Source: Heloderma charlesbogerti
Lineage: Eukaryota; Chordata; Lepidosauria; Squamata; Helodermatidae
NCBI GenBank assembly: GCA_026122225.1
Contig: JANEZZ010002205.1
Span: 992,001 to 1,056,000 of the forward strand
Length of the DNA: 64,000 nucleotides
Direction of reading: 5' to 3'
Shown here: in pieces, positions 44,075 through 54,833 of the stretch
Layout of the letters: the number at the start of each line of letters is the position of its first letter
How positions within the stretch are numbered: position 1 is the stretch's first letter
Translations under genes and position numbers: made by a program
Notes under the pieces: generated by a model
The model's input: only the letters and a program-made list of their open reading frames with translations
Database searches by the model: none
Told to the model about the DNA's origin: nothing

Positions 44075-45210
44075 TCTACTGTCCACTCTATCAACAAGAT
44101 GGCTCCTCATCTCTATCATGTTGAGTTTAATTCCCCTAAGCTATCTATTGTAAGAATTCCCCTACTGTTACATGCTGGTGATGTGTGTGGCATTAGTCTC
44201 CCTGTCTAGAATAGGTTCACATAGTTTATCAGCTTCTTTCAGTGCTTATTCCTCCAAGGACAGTCTGATTATTAATTACAAGAAATCTAAGGTCTTGGTG
44301 TTTACCAAAGTCTGAAAGTGATATAAATGGACCCTGAACAGCAACAATATAGAGCAAGTCCCTCGTATACAATATCTAGATACACAAATGAAGAGCACTG
44401 GCTCTTGATCTGAGCGATAGAAGCAGGCAATTAATTCAGCAAACTCTAGCCAACAGGCCATTTCAAGGTTTTTCTTTATGCAAGGTAGTCACTTCATACC
44501 TTCTGCTATCCAAGTGTATAAAGTGCAGTCCTTGGCCCAACTGACCTTCGATATCCCAATTTGGATTTCTGAGTTCAACTCTCGGGTGGAAAAGGTTCAA
44601 TCTAGTTTCCTTAGGAAGATTCTGGGCTGACCTTCCTGGGTGTGAGATGCAGCTATTTACTTGATCAATTCGATCCACTGAATGCCAGGCTTGGATAAAA
44701 GCCTCTACATGGTAGCTACATGTGCATTTTTCTGCTGCTTTTGCTAGTTATATGCATCCACTGCTTTCTGACTCCTTGGTTAGTCGGTGGGGAAGATGGA
44801 GAAGAGGATTTTTAGGTTGGGTTTTTCTCCTGAAGCTTTGGGCAATCATGGTTTAAAGAAGGCACAACTTTCTGTTATGCAGAGATTAGTAGATAGAGAT
44901 TTCTGGCGCCTGAGAGTCACAGCTGATACATCCTGTTCCACGTTTCCTTTAAGTAATCCCCTAAAGCGGGGAATTGTTAGAGCTTCGTATCTGCATACAC
45001 TGACTGTTTCTAAATATAGGAGAGTGCTCCTGTTTGCTTGTTTCAACATGTTGCCCTCTGCGCTGTTAAGTGAATGATTCAATAAGATCCCAGTTAACAA
45101 ATGTCTGTCTGTGTGAACACAGAAGTGGGTGCAACAGAAACTGCTGATCATGTACTTCTGTGCTGTAATCTATAGACTGCAGAGAGAAGCTGATTCTTCC
45201 CTTATGAAGA

Positions 45211-46106
45211 AGTCCCCCAGAATTACCTTCTGAAGAACTGGCGATGTTTTGCTGGTAGGATGACTCATCCTATCTCACTGAGAAGGTTATACTCCCCTCT
45301 TTATTTCAATGTAAATTGGGGGGGGGATTATGTTGGCCCCATTTTAAAAGTTATTGCTTTTTTTCTAATTACCCTCAATCATTTGCATCTTCCCTTTGCA
45401 TAAAAACCTGTATTGGTCTGTGACTGCAATAAAGAACCCATTCATTCATTTCTGATATATAATGGCCTTTAATCTCTCTCTCCCTCTCTCTCTCTGGGGA
45501 AAGTTCCGCCAGTCACAGAGACAGCCATACAGCTCCTCCCTAATTATGTTAACTTACAAGTAAATCCCAAATTGAAGACATGAAAAACATTTTGCACATG
45601 CTCAGTGAAACTACCAAGGCTTTATAACTTTAAATCTATTTCTTAAAATACCACCCTGAGCCAATCCGCAACAACAAAACATACCCTCCCTGCATGTCAG
45701 CACTTAGGGGATGGAGTGGTTCAGTGGTGGAACATTGAATGCTCCACTTAGGGGATGGAGTGGTGGAACATTGAATGCTCTCTTTCTCATTCCTTTAAAA
45801 ATCAATCAATCAATCAACCAACCAACCAACCAACCAACCAACACCAGGGAGGAGCTTTGTGGCTGTGATTGACAGAAGGTCTCCTTTACAAGGAGAGAGA
45901 CATACAAGCCCATTATAGAAATCTTTTCAGGAAGCTAGTGATTGATATTTAGAAGTGGTTGAGGGAAGCAGCAAGCTGGCACACCCATTCTGTTTCAGAC
46001 TCCAATCCAAATCTCTTTCTTTCTCTTGGAATAAAAGATACAGTGCCTCTGAACATGGATGCTATTTCCAGTGATCGTGAAGAGAAGAGAACTGGATATA
46101 TTGCTT
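45211..46106. other. No gene recognised; (CAAC/CAAT)n at 45806-45842
   Basis: AT-rich with a CT-rich patch at 45474-45497 and a CAAT/CAAC tandem patch. No gene-like feature. A head-to-tail repeat of CTTAGGGGATGGAGTGGT occurs at 45705 and 45747. Confidence 0.5.
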
Positions 46107-46520
46107 CTAAGAACATAAAGAACATAAGTAGATCCCTGCTGGATCAGACCAAAGGTCCTTCTAGTCATTCTAATCCAGCCAGCTATTGACTGAAACCCAC
46201 AAGCAGGACATGAGGGCAAAAGCACCCTCCTATCCATGTTCCCCAGCGACTGGTGCACATAGGCATACCGCTACTCTGTAACTGACAAATTTATCTGTAT
46301 CTGCCAGCATACTGGCTCTGATACAGGACTAGTAGCCATTAACAGCCTTCTCCTCCAGGAATTTGTCTAACCCCTTTTAAAGCCATCCAAATTGGTGGCC
46401 GTCACTACGTCTTGTGGTAGCGAATTCCAGAGTTCGACTCTGCGTGGTGTGAAGAAGTCCTTCCTTTGATCTGTCCTGAATCTCCCCCCAGTCAGCTTCA
46501 TGGGAGGACCCACTTTGGTT
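46107..46520 (-). mobile_element. CR1 3' fragment
   Basis: AAGAACATAAAGAACATAAG start, CCATGTTCCCCAGCGACTGG, AATTTGTCTAACCCCTTTTA and CTTGTGGTAGCGAATTCCAG identify the CR1 subfamily of 1445-1875, in the same orientation. Confidence 0.85.
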
Positions 46521-46726
46521 CTAACATTAGGAGAGAGGGAGAAAAAAATATCTCCCTGTCCACATTTCAGAGAAGGCTACTTATTTGTGGGCAGAAAAAC
46601 TGGAGGGACAATTATACCGAATTTCTCCTAGGGGAGGAGAAATTCTCCAACAGTTTCTCATGGATAGGAATCACTATTGGCAGGGGTTGGAGCATGGATT
46701 CTTTCTTTTTTCCTGAGGGTTTTTGG

Positions 46727-47542
46727 TAAGGATGGCGGAGAAATCCACCACGGACTCCAACGAGTCTAAAGAATCCGGTCCCCCGGAGTCTGTGGCGGAA
46801 TGGACTGCTCCCCCCAGCCGCCCCGTGAAGTCTGGTCGGGACAGACCCTACCTGCTGCCAGCCAGTCCAGGTCCATCATCTTCAGTCCAGGGTGAGGCCG
46901 CAAATGGCGTCCGGCGTAGTGGACACCATTTGTGTCCCTGCCCTTGGCCGTGATAGGCTATGTAAATATTTAGAGCCAGTGTAGTGTAGTGGTGAGAGTG
47001 ACGGACTGGGAGCCGGGAGATCCGGGTTCTAGTCCCCACTCGGCCATGGAAGCTCACTGGGTGACTTTGGGCCAGTCACAGACTCTCAGCCCAGCCTACC
47101 TCACAGGGTTCTTGTTGTGAGGATGCAATGGAGAGGAGGAGGAGAATGTAAGCCGCCTTGGGTTCCTTGAAAGAGGAAAGAAGGCGGGATATAAATGCAA
47201 TAATAAAAAATAAATAAATAAATATCACGGCAAAAAGCAAGGACGCAAATGGCATCCGCTATGCCATTTGCGTCGCTACTCTTTTCCTGATAGGCTATGT
47301 AAATATTTGCGTAGCCAATCATGAAAAGAGCAGGGACGCAAATGGCGTCGGCTACGCCAGACGTCATTTGCAGCTGCAGCCTGGCAGCAGATGGAAGTCC
47401 AGCTGCGGACAGGCCCAGCTGGTGGCTCCGCAGACTCACCGCAGAGTGGAGCCAGCTGGGGAGGATTCCTGGGGGAGGGACGGATCTCCTCCCCACCTGC
47501 GGACCCTGCAGCGGACTGGTAAGTGGGTTTCATACACCCCTA
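46727..47542 (+). mobile_element. Palindrome-chain hAT element 13, carrying a SINE
   Basis: TAAGGATGGCGG start, ATACACCCCTA end, perfect TSD GTTTTTGG (46719-46726, 47543-47550). It belongs to a subfamily whose left end reads GACTCCAACGAGTCTAAAG (also 51961, 53880, 60345). The Sauria SINE at 46972-47226 cuts the first CTATGTAAATATTTA palindrome. Without the SINE the element is about 560 bp. Confidence 0.9.
46972..47226 (+). mobile_element. Sauria-type tRNA SINE inside hAT element 13
   Basis: GAGCCAGTGTAGTGTAGTGG head, GGGTTCTAGTCCCCACTCGG, then the conserved body and an AATAAATAAATA tail. It is inserted in the AAATATTTA centre of a hAT palindrome, so the hAT insertion predates this SINE. Confidence 0.9.
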
Positions 47543-47853
47543 GTTTTTGGTTTATTGTGCCACTTCTGTAGGTGGAAACAGCATCAACTATGTTGAGGCC
47601 TCCACCTTTTTGAGGGAGAAATCTGAATTTATTTTGGTTGTATTTTTGAGCTGACCTAATCACTATGAGGTAGGGATGTCAGAGAATTCTGCCACGGACT
47701 GAAATGGGATCGAATTCCCTTCAGTCTGTGCCACGGAATCCTCTGCGGAACGGCACCACGAGGTCCTGCGGAGCCAGCCGTCATACGGCTTTTTTTTTGG
47801 TCATCCGCAGAGTTGCGAAATTTTCGTAAATAAAAACGCAAGGTAGTATATTC

Positions 47854-48760
47854 TAGGGATGGCGGAGAATTTCTCCATGAATCTCGGGGAGGCCGAATGC
47901 CAATGCATTCGGCCCCCCGAAATTGTTGGTGAAATTCTCTGCCCTCCCGCCCCCCCCCCGGGATGGGACTTACCTCCCTCGAATGTCCCTCTTGGCAGTG
48001 GGTCCCAGCGGGAGTGTGGCGGCGGTTTGTCGGGGGCGGGGGCGGCAGCCAGTCTTCCGATGGGCTGCCGCCGCCGCCATTACAAAATAAAGAAAAAAAA
48101 CAAAACAAAACACTCGTGATAGGCTACGTAATGATTTACGTAGCCTATCACGGCTAGATTTCCAAAGTCAACCGTGATAGGCTACGTAAATCGTTACGTG
48201 GCCTATCACGGGTGACTTTCAAAAAAAAAAAGCACGTACGCAAATGGCGGCGCCCATGGGCGCCGCCATTTGCGTTCCTTATTTGGTCCCGGTAGTCTAA
48301 GTAAAGATTTACATAGACTACGGCGAAAATAAGGGCAACGCTATTTGCGTTGCCCTTATTTTCGCCGTAGTCTACGTAAATCTTTACGTAGACTACCGGG
48401 ACCAAATAAGGAACGCAAATGGCGGCGCCCATGGGCGCCACCATTTGCGTACGTGCTTTTTTTTTTCAAAGTCACGCGTGATAGGCCACGTAACGATTTA
48501 CGTAGCCTATCACGGCTGACTTTGGAAATCTAGCCGTGATAGGCTACATAAATTGTTACGTAGCCTATCATGGGTGGTTTTTTTTTCACTTTTTTATTTT
48601 GCAGCCGGGGAGACGGGGTGCTTCTCCCCGGCCTGAATTTTGGCTGGGCGAGGCGGGGCGCCTCCCCCCCCGGCCTGAACTTCGGGAGGAGAACCGAAGC
48701 ACCTCCCCCCCACCGCGAAGCAAGCTGCGGGACCAGGTAAGTGTCTTTCGTACATCCCTA
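47854..48760 (+). mobile_element. Palindrome-chain hAT element 14, nested
   Basis: TAGGGATGGCGG start, GTACATCCCTA end, perfect TSD GTATATTC (47846-47853, 48761-48768). From about 48112 to 48563 the interior is one palindrome centred near 48337, built of six CTACGTA-type and two GCAAATGGCGGCGCCC-type palindromes in mirror order. Outward donors: complement of about 47968-47975 and CAG|GTAAGT near 48736. Confidence 0.94.
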
Positions 48761-48956
48761 GTATATTCCGATAATAAATACATACGTTAAAAAAAAAATT
48801 GTGCTCACCGCCTTGTTTGTGGGTCTTCTTTTTCAATTGAAATCCTCCGTCTCAGTTTACTTTCAGCCAAAACACTTCCTCCTCCTCGGGGCTTCCCAAA
48901 ACAAGGCTGCCCCAGCTGTGCCTGAATGATGCACTCTTTGCTTAATGCAATGCTGT

Positions 48957-48960
48957 TTGA

Positions 48961-49003
<43 letters not shown>
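48957..49003. repeat. (GAAA)n microsatellite
   Basis: About 11 GAAA units. The matching TTTC run in the opposite arm of the inverted repeat (49858-49877) is shorter. Confidence 0.92.
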
Positions 49004-49004
<1 letters not shown>

Positions 49005-50215
49005 ACCTTTTAAAATGACCATGCCGGTCTGGAGCCCTGCACGAGCATTATTCCTCCTGCTAGGCTTTCTATTTCCACATCCAGCCTTGTTGGTGACATG
49101 GTGAGGCTAAAATGGAGAGGAGAACCAACTCTGTGCATGACTACTCAGAAGTAAGTCTTACTGAGTTCAATGCGACTTACTCCTACACATGGCAGCACCC
49201 CACTTGCCCCCAGCTCAGCTTTGTATTTCCACATCCAGCTCATAATCAAACCTGTTAGTTATCTCAGAAGACCCTTGGGCAAATGGGGGGGGGGTTTCCA
49301 GGGAACATCTGGATGGAGGGAGATTCCCCACACACACACACACATAATGGAAGAATATAGTTCTTCATATTTCCTAGTATGTTTATTCCTCATTTTGTCC
49401 ATTCCCTGAGCATGTGCAGAGTGTGCTTTTTATTCAAACAAAGAGAAGGTTGCTGATCTTTCCCTTCATGCTGCATTTGTACAAGTGAAGTGTGACTGCT
49501 TCAGAAAGAACTTTCCATTATACTGTCTCTTTTTCTTCATGAGTTTCATAACAGAAGTGTGGGGTAGTGGTTAGAGTCCAGCCCAAAGTCACCCAGTGAG
49601 ATAACTCAGGAGGTTTGCTAATGAGCTGGATGTGGAAATACAAAGCTGAGCTGGGGGCAAGTGGGGTGCTGACATGTGTAGGAGTAAGTCGCATTGAACT
49701 CAATAAGACTTACTTCTGAGTAGACATGCACAGAGTTGGTTCTCTCCATTTTAGCCTCACAATGTCACCAACAAGGCTGGATGTGGAAACAGAATGCCTA
49801 GCAGGGGGAATAATACTTGTGCAGGGCCCCAGACTGGCATGGTCATTTTAAAAGGTTTTTTTCTTTCTTTCTTTCGTTCAAACAGCGTTGCTTTAAGCAA
49901 AGAGTGCATCGCTCAGGCACACCTGGGGGAGCCTTGTTTTGGGAAGCCCGGAGGAGGAGGAAGTGTTTTGGCTGAAAGTAATTACTGCATGTCTCAGGGC
50001 AGGGGAAAAAATACATAAATATCTACGAAAAATAGCCTTCCTTATGGAAGTTATGCAGAATTATGGCCGGTATGGATTTATCTTTGTAATTCTTGGAGTG
50101 GAAAAGGAAGGGGAGAATTCCGGGGGCTTGCAAACGACGGTACGGAGCACTGGCCACAAACTGCGGAAGTCAAGCGGCACGGAAGGTACACAATTCATAC
50201 ATCCCTACTATGAGG

Positions 50216-50819
50216 TGGCTGAGGGTGCTGTGTGTGTTTTCTCTCTCTATCACACACCTTTCCAGGGCTCTGCAGCCTCCCAGGCCACCTGCCCTTCCTG
50301 AACTGAAAAAGCCCCATGGGAGGAATGGCCTCATGGCGTCTTCCTCCTGATGGCTCTAAATGAAATGCGAGAAGCTGAGGAGGCTAAAAGCTGCCACAGA
50401 GATTATTACACAGGACAGAAGGACACTCACGCAACTCCTCAGCCACATCACAAGTAAGGTAACCACAAGGACCCCAACCCCAATCTCTGAAATTTCTCCT
50501 CCTTTGAATTCCTTTTTGCAAGCCCTTTCTTTTCTATCGAATTGAATGAGAATGCTTGAAAAACATGTGGGAGAAATGTTCAGCACAGCACTAGCTAGAA
50601 CCAGTATTTATTATTCTTTACGAACTAATCATTTGTTCTGGTTGTGATCTTCTACAAATGAATGAGCATTTACTGTTTCAATTTTCTGTATTCTGGTTGA
50701 GGAGGATTATAAGGTGAATTTCTCACACACCCACATGATGATTTGAAGTATATACAGCCTAGACAGAGCAGAGTGGATCAGCTTCCTGTAAATCTGCATC
50801 CAGCATCTAGCTTCGCTCC
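50216..50819. other. No gene recognised
   Basis: No exon or identifiable repeat between the outer hAT and the AADACL upstream block. Confidence 0.4.
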
Positions 50820-50948
50820 TTTCTGGGTAATACTTACGTGGGTGGAAGATAGTGCCTGATGTCTAACTCAGGATTAACTAGAAAGATTCAACTGCAATAG
50901 GACACCGAAGTCACTGGTGCTATGGGAAGGGAAATATCTCTTTCCAGA
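50820..50948 (+). promoter_or_regulatory. AADACL upstream block, copy C
   Basis: Looser match to the blocks before copies A and B: GGTAATACTTACGTGGGTGG, GATTCAACTGCAATAGG, AAGTCACTGGTG, then ATCTCTTTCCAG directly before AATGG. It could hold the promoter or a 5' UTR acceptor. No TATA box is obvious. Confidence 0.5.
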
Positions 50949-51125
50949 ATGGCATTTGACCACTTTCTGTGGATTCTGGCATCATATATAAGCATTTTCA
51001 TTGCTTCTTTGCTGTTTGCATGGGGCATTTATTACAATATTACAAGGACACATATTCCTGCAGGGATAACCCAGCGTGCAAAACTAGGAATTCTTAATTT
51101 TTTTATGGGTTATGTGGTTGGACTG
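50949..51125 (+). CDS. AADACL4-like: AADACL4-like exon 1 (membrane anchor), copy C
   Basis: Encodes 59 residues starting MAFDHFLWILASYIS. The hydrophobic segment at about residues 6-26 is the signal-anchor placing this esterase family on the ER membrane with its hydrolase domain in the lumen. ITRTHIPAGI follows, then a second hydrophobic patch. I chose the ATG at 50949 because it gives the same 59 codons as copies A and B; an in-frame ATG at 50922 would add nine residues. Donor GTAAGT at 51126, phase 0. The next exon is at 61987, after an intron of about 10.9 kb packed with hAT elements. Confidence 0.85.
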
Positions 51126-51960
51126 GTAAGTCTCCCTGATTTTAACATAGGTTTTCCTTTTGATGTGTGTGCATAGCATGGCTGGTTTGGATGGCTTATT
51201 TAAATATGGGACACAGAATAGGAATATCCGCAGTAGCTGAATTTACTGGCATATTGATGGCAAGGGACTAATTGGGATAGCTAGAAATATACCGTGCCTT
51301 TGTCTGGTCATATCTCATGAAACGGCCTTTTGCAGGTTCTTACTTTGATGGAACAGCACCGCCTCCCATACCTAGTAAAGGGAAAGTCATCGGTGTGTAT
51401 TTGTCATCCCAGCTTGTAGAAAACTGTATGTAGAACTTATCTCTAATTTGCTTTTTGTGTGGCAGTGATTTTGAAGTGAAAGAGAGTTTCCATTTTTCTT
51501 CTGCATGTAACATAGGTAGTGGTGCTGATGAGGTCTTTGATTTATATCCAGTAGAAGTAATTCCAGTTATACCAGTCTTTCTGTCTTTGCTAGTATGTTT
51601 ATTTTTGTGTTTGCAGTAGTGCTGTGCCACCATTTCTCCCACAGTTTTTTTTAGACCATTCTCATTCAACTTGACAGAAGAGAAATTGCCGTCGAAAAGG
51701 AATTTGATGGTGAAGGAATTTTGGAGCAATTCTCATGGGTCGGGTTTGGGTTTCTTGGGCTTACTTTGCATAGGAGGTGCCCAAGGAGTGAGCGCAAGTG
51801 ACCCATTTTTTATTCTTCAAGCATCTCTCTGGCACCCTGTAGTCTCCTCAGCTTCTCAGCTCAGTTAAAGCCCAGTTTTAGACACCATGAAGTAATTTCT
51901 CCCTTGGGGCCATTTCAGATCAGGACGTGCAGGCATCCTGGGAGGCTCGCTGTGATTCAG
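51126..51960 (+). other. Intron 1 of AADACL4-like gene C, first part
   Basis: No repeat recognised apart from weak AADACL intron similarity. The minus-strand open frame 51340-51729 has no recognisable domain. Confidence 0.45.
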
Positions 51961-52447
51961 TAGGGATGTTAGAGGATTCCGCCATGGACTCCAGTGAGGC
52001 TGGATTCTTTAGAATCTGCCCCCCCCCGGAGTCCGTGGTGGAATGGAGCACTCCCCCCTGCCACCCCACGAAATGTACGTGGAACAGAGCCTAGCTTTGT
52101 CGGCTGTCCGCTGCCCCGCGAATGGCTGCCACAGTCTGCGGCTGCTATTTCCTGTTTACTTTAGCCATGATAGGCTACGTAAGTATTAACATAGCCTATC
52201 ATGGCTAACGCAGGGACACCATGTCCCTATGGTAGCTGTGATAGGCTACGTATATATTTACGTAGCCATTTGCGGCCGTAGCCCAGCAGCCAACGGAAAT
52301 CTGGCTGCGGACGGCCCCAGCCGGCGGCTCTGCAGAGTCACCGTGGAGTGGAGCCAGCAGGGGAGGATTCCAGGGGGAGGGATGGAATGCCTCCCCCCCA
52401 CCGTGGATGGCCCCAGTGGAACGGGGTAAGTGATTCGTACACTCCAA
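51961..52447 (+). mobile_element. Palindrome-chain hAT element 15
   Basis: TAGGGATGTT start; the right end is worn (GTACACTCCAA). TSD TGATTCAG (51953-51960) versus TGATTCGG (52448-52455), one mismatch. CTACGTA palindromes at about 52164-52205 and 52232-52265. It belongs to the short subfamily with GGCTGGATTCTTTAGAATC at its left end. Right outward donor GGG|GTAAGT near 52426. Confidence 0.88.
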
Positions 52448-52680
52448 TGATTCGGCAAGCTCAAAAACACCACAAAAATACATTATAAAACATCCTTAAT
52501 GAGGCAGAACAAGGGACGCCTCTTTCATGGGGGGAGAAAACTCAGGAACTTGGAGGACAGATTTTGGCAGAGCACTAATTCCACCTTATCCCTGGAGCCA
52601 GACACAACACTGCCCCCACCTGCATTGTGGTGAATGCAAACTGGAGACCGGCCTGCCAAGACAGTTGATGCTGTCGCAGT

Positions 52681-53454
52681 TAGGGGTGTATGAAACCCCA
52701 CTTACCTGGCTCCGCTGGGTTCCGCAGGTGGGGGGAGGCAATTTGTTCCCCCACCCAGAATCCTCAACGGGGGGGAGGCAATCCGTTCCTCCCCCCTGGA
52801 ATCCTGCCTGGCTGGCTCCGCTCCACGGCCAGGCTGCAGAGTTGCTGGCCAGGCCAACCCGCAGCTGGGCCTCCAGCCGCTGCCAGGCTGCTGCGGACGC
52901 AAATGGCATCTTGTGTAGGGGACTCCATTTGCATCCCTACACCGGCCCGTGATAGGCTACGTAAATATTACGTATTTAAATATAAATATTTATGTAGCCT
53001 ATCACGGCTAAAGCAGGGATGCAAATGGCATTCCCTACGCCATTTGCATTCCCGCTTTAGCCGTGATAGGCTACGTAAATATTTACGTAGCCTATCACGG
53101 CTAACGCAGGGATGCCATTTGCATCCCTGCGGAGGCTGTGATAGGCTACGTAAATATTTACGTAGCCTATCACAGCCTCCGCAGGGATGCAAATGGCATC
53201 CCTGCGTTAGCCGTGATAGGCTACGTAAGTATTCATGTAGCCTGTCACGGCCATTCCAAAGACGCGAATGGCAGCTGCAGACGCGGCCGCCATTCGAGGA
53301 GACCGGAACGGCCGACCAAGGTAGGCTCTGTTCTGGGCCCATTTCGTGGGGCGGGGGGGGGCGGGGGGCTAAGCTCCGCCATGGATTTCGGGGGGCCGAA
53401 TGCGCTGGCATTCGGCCTCACCGAGATCCGTGGTGGAATTCTCCACCATGCCTA
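52681..53454 (-). mobile_element. Palindrome-chain hAT element 16
   Basis: TAGGGGTGTATG start, CACCATGCCTA end. TSD GTCGCAGT (52673-52680) versus GTTGCAGT (53455-53462), one mismatch. It is the clearest example of the chain: four CTACGTA palindromes alternate with GGGATGCAAATGGC-type palindromes from 52950 to 53250. The 48 bases 53057-53104 form a perfect palindrome. Outward donors: complement of about 52700-52707 and AAG|GTAGGC near 53319 (weakened). Confidence 0.92.
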
Positions 53455-53879
53455 GTTGCAGTACAACCCCCCCCCAAAAAAACCCCCTCCTTAGGCAAAA
53501 AGAAGAAGCAGTACTACAAGCCCTGCCATTGTGGAGCCTTATCTGGGAGAAACGGTTGAGAATTCCTCCTCCCCTTGGAGAAATTTGGTGAAATTGTCTC
53601 CCAACTTTCTCTGCCCTCAAGTCAGGTGGAGAATTTCTAGAGGCCAATTTTGCCCAAAGCTCTAGTGTCCAGTTCATTCGAAATTGCAACCATGGCCAGA
53701 AATATAGCAGTGACAACTGGAAAATAGGGTTAACTAGCGTCAAAACCTGATCAGCTTAAAAGAACATTGACAACTGTATCTGCCCTGCAAGCATTGTTAG
53801 TACATGCTGTTATGGGTGAGGGTATCCTGACTCTCAGTTTGGAGACAGTGAATTAAATGTCCTCATCCCTTTTAGGAGC

Positions 53880-54380
53880 TAGGGATAGCACAGAAATCCG
53901 CCACCGACTCCAATGAGGCTGGATTCTTTAGAATCCACCCCCCTGGAGTCCGTGGTGGAATGGACTGCTCCCCCCCACCATGCCGTGAACTAAAGTCAGG
54001 ACGGACCCTGCTTGCTGCCGGCTGGTCTGTGTCCGTCCGCTGCCATCCATCCACTGCCCCGGACTGTGGACGCAAATGGCATCCGGCGTAGCCGACGCCA
54101 TCTGCATCCTTGCTCTTTTCGGTGATAGGCTAAGTAAATATTTACGTAGCCTATCAAGAAAAGAGCAGGGATGCAAATGGTGTCCGCTACGCTGGATGCC
54201 GTTTGCATCTGCAGCCCGGCAGCGGATGGAAGTCCGGCTTCGGGCAGGCCCGGCTGGCAGCTCTGCCGACTTGCCGCAGAGCAGAACTGGCCAGGGAGGA
54301 TTCCAGGGGAAGGGACAGTTCTCCTCCCCCCCCTCAGTGGACTCCGGAGTGGACTGGTAAGTGGGGTTCGTACACCCCTA
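53880..54380 (+). mobile_element. Palindrome-chain hAT element 17
   Basis: TAGGGATAGC start, TACACCCCTA end. TSD TTAGGAGC (53872-53879) versus TTAGGCGC (54381-54388), one mismatch. Short 501-bp subfamily with one CTAAGTA/CTACGTA palindrome (54120-54155) between two GCAAATGG-type words. Right donor TG|GTAAGT near 54356. Confidence 0.9.
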
Positions 54381-54833
54381 TTAGGCGCAGAGCAGGGGAG
54401 GGAAACACATCCCAAAGACACACACACACACACACTTGTGCCTTCCATTGGTTTAGTGAAGTTCTGAGTAGTAGTTCAAAAGTTCTTAAGGGTTTTCTGC
54501 CCCTCGAAAGCCTATGGCAGCAACTGCTGGCAAAGTTATGTTGGGCAGACTCAGTATCACTCTGAAGCTAGAATGCTGCCAGTACTCCAAGGTTGTCAGA
54601 GACATTACAGCAAGCTTCTATGCCAATGCCTATTCCTTTTGTTATGGAATGTGGTGTCAGACTACATGTTATGACACAGATTGGGACCCTAGCATGGGGG
54701 GTTAGGGAGACAGTAATCCTTTCCCCCCCACCGCCACCCCATGCTATAGTTGCCATCTGGATCATAATCCATATATCCCTACTGGGTACACATGTCTTAC
54801 ACCTCCGGTACACATCTTGAATTATTCATACCA

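Larger units (their letters stand above)
42250..45210 (+). mobile_element. Non-LTR retrotransposon relic (possibly Vingi/I-like)
   Basis: RT blocks in broken frames: LRSGKAPD (42930-42966), CHPISLLSVVGKPYASFL and IGEEQIGFRAGHLTQSI (43130-43280), FFSSLIDLKSAFDLVPQKPLW (43330-43400), VTRGVRQWCMVAPYS (43530-43570). After an insertion come SDYQL-like palm remnants and KSKVLVFTKV (44280-44310). The spacing of SGKAP, PISLL, GFR, DLKSAFD and GVRQ fits a non-LTR RT distinct from CR1, L2 and BovB here. Clade assignment is a guess. Two DNA transposons interrupt it: 42602-42740 and 43574-44074. Confidence 0.72.
47671..50207 (+). mobile_element. Outer hAT element with nested hAT and long inverted repeat
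   Basis: TAGGGATGTC start, ATACATCCCTA end, perfect TSD CTATGAGG (47663-47670, 50208-50215). Without the nested element 47854-48760 and its TSD copy it is about 1.6 kb. The interior has a long inverted repeat with arms about 48852-49265 and 49598-49990 and a 330-bp spacer. A GAAA microsatellite (48960-49003) lies in the left arm. No transposase seen. A truncated relative forms part of 36933-37639. Confidence 0.9.

Noticed and set aside
47854..48760. CRISPR-like array of regularly spaced repeats
   Set aside because: The repeats are palindromic words in mirror order, with no unique spacers, inside a TSD-flanked transposon in a vertebrate genome.
51340..51729. Minus-strand 129-codon frame as a gene
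   Set aside because: No recognised domain, no splice or promoter support, and it lies within intron 1 of the AADACL gene.
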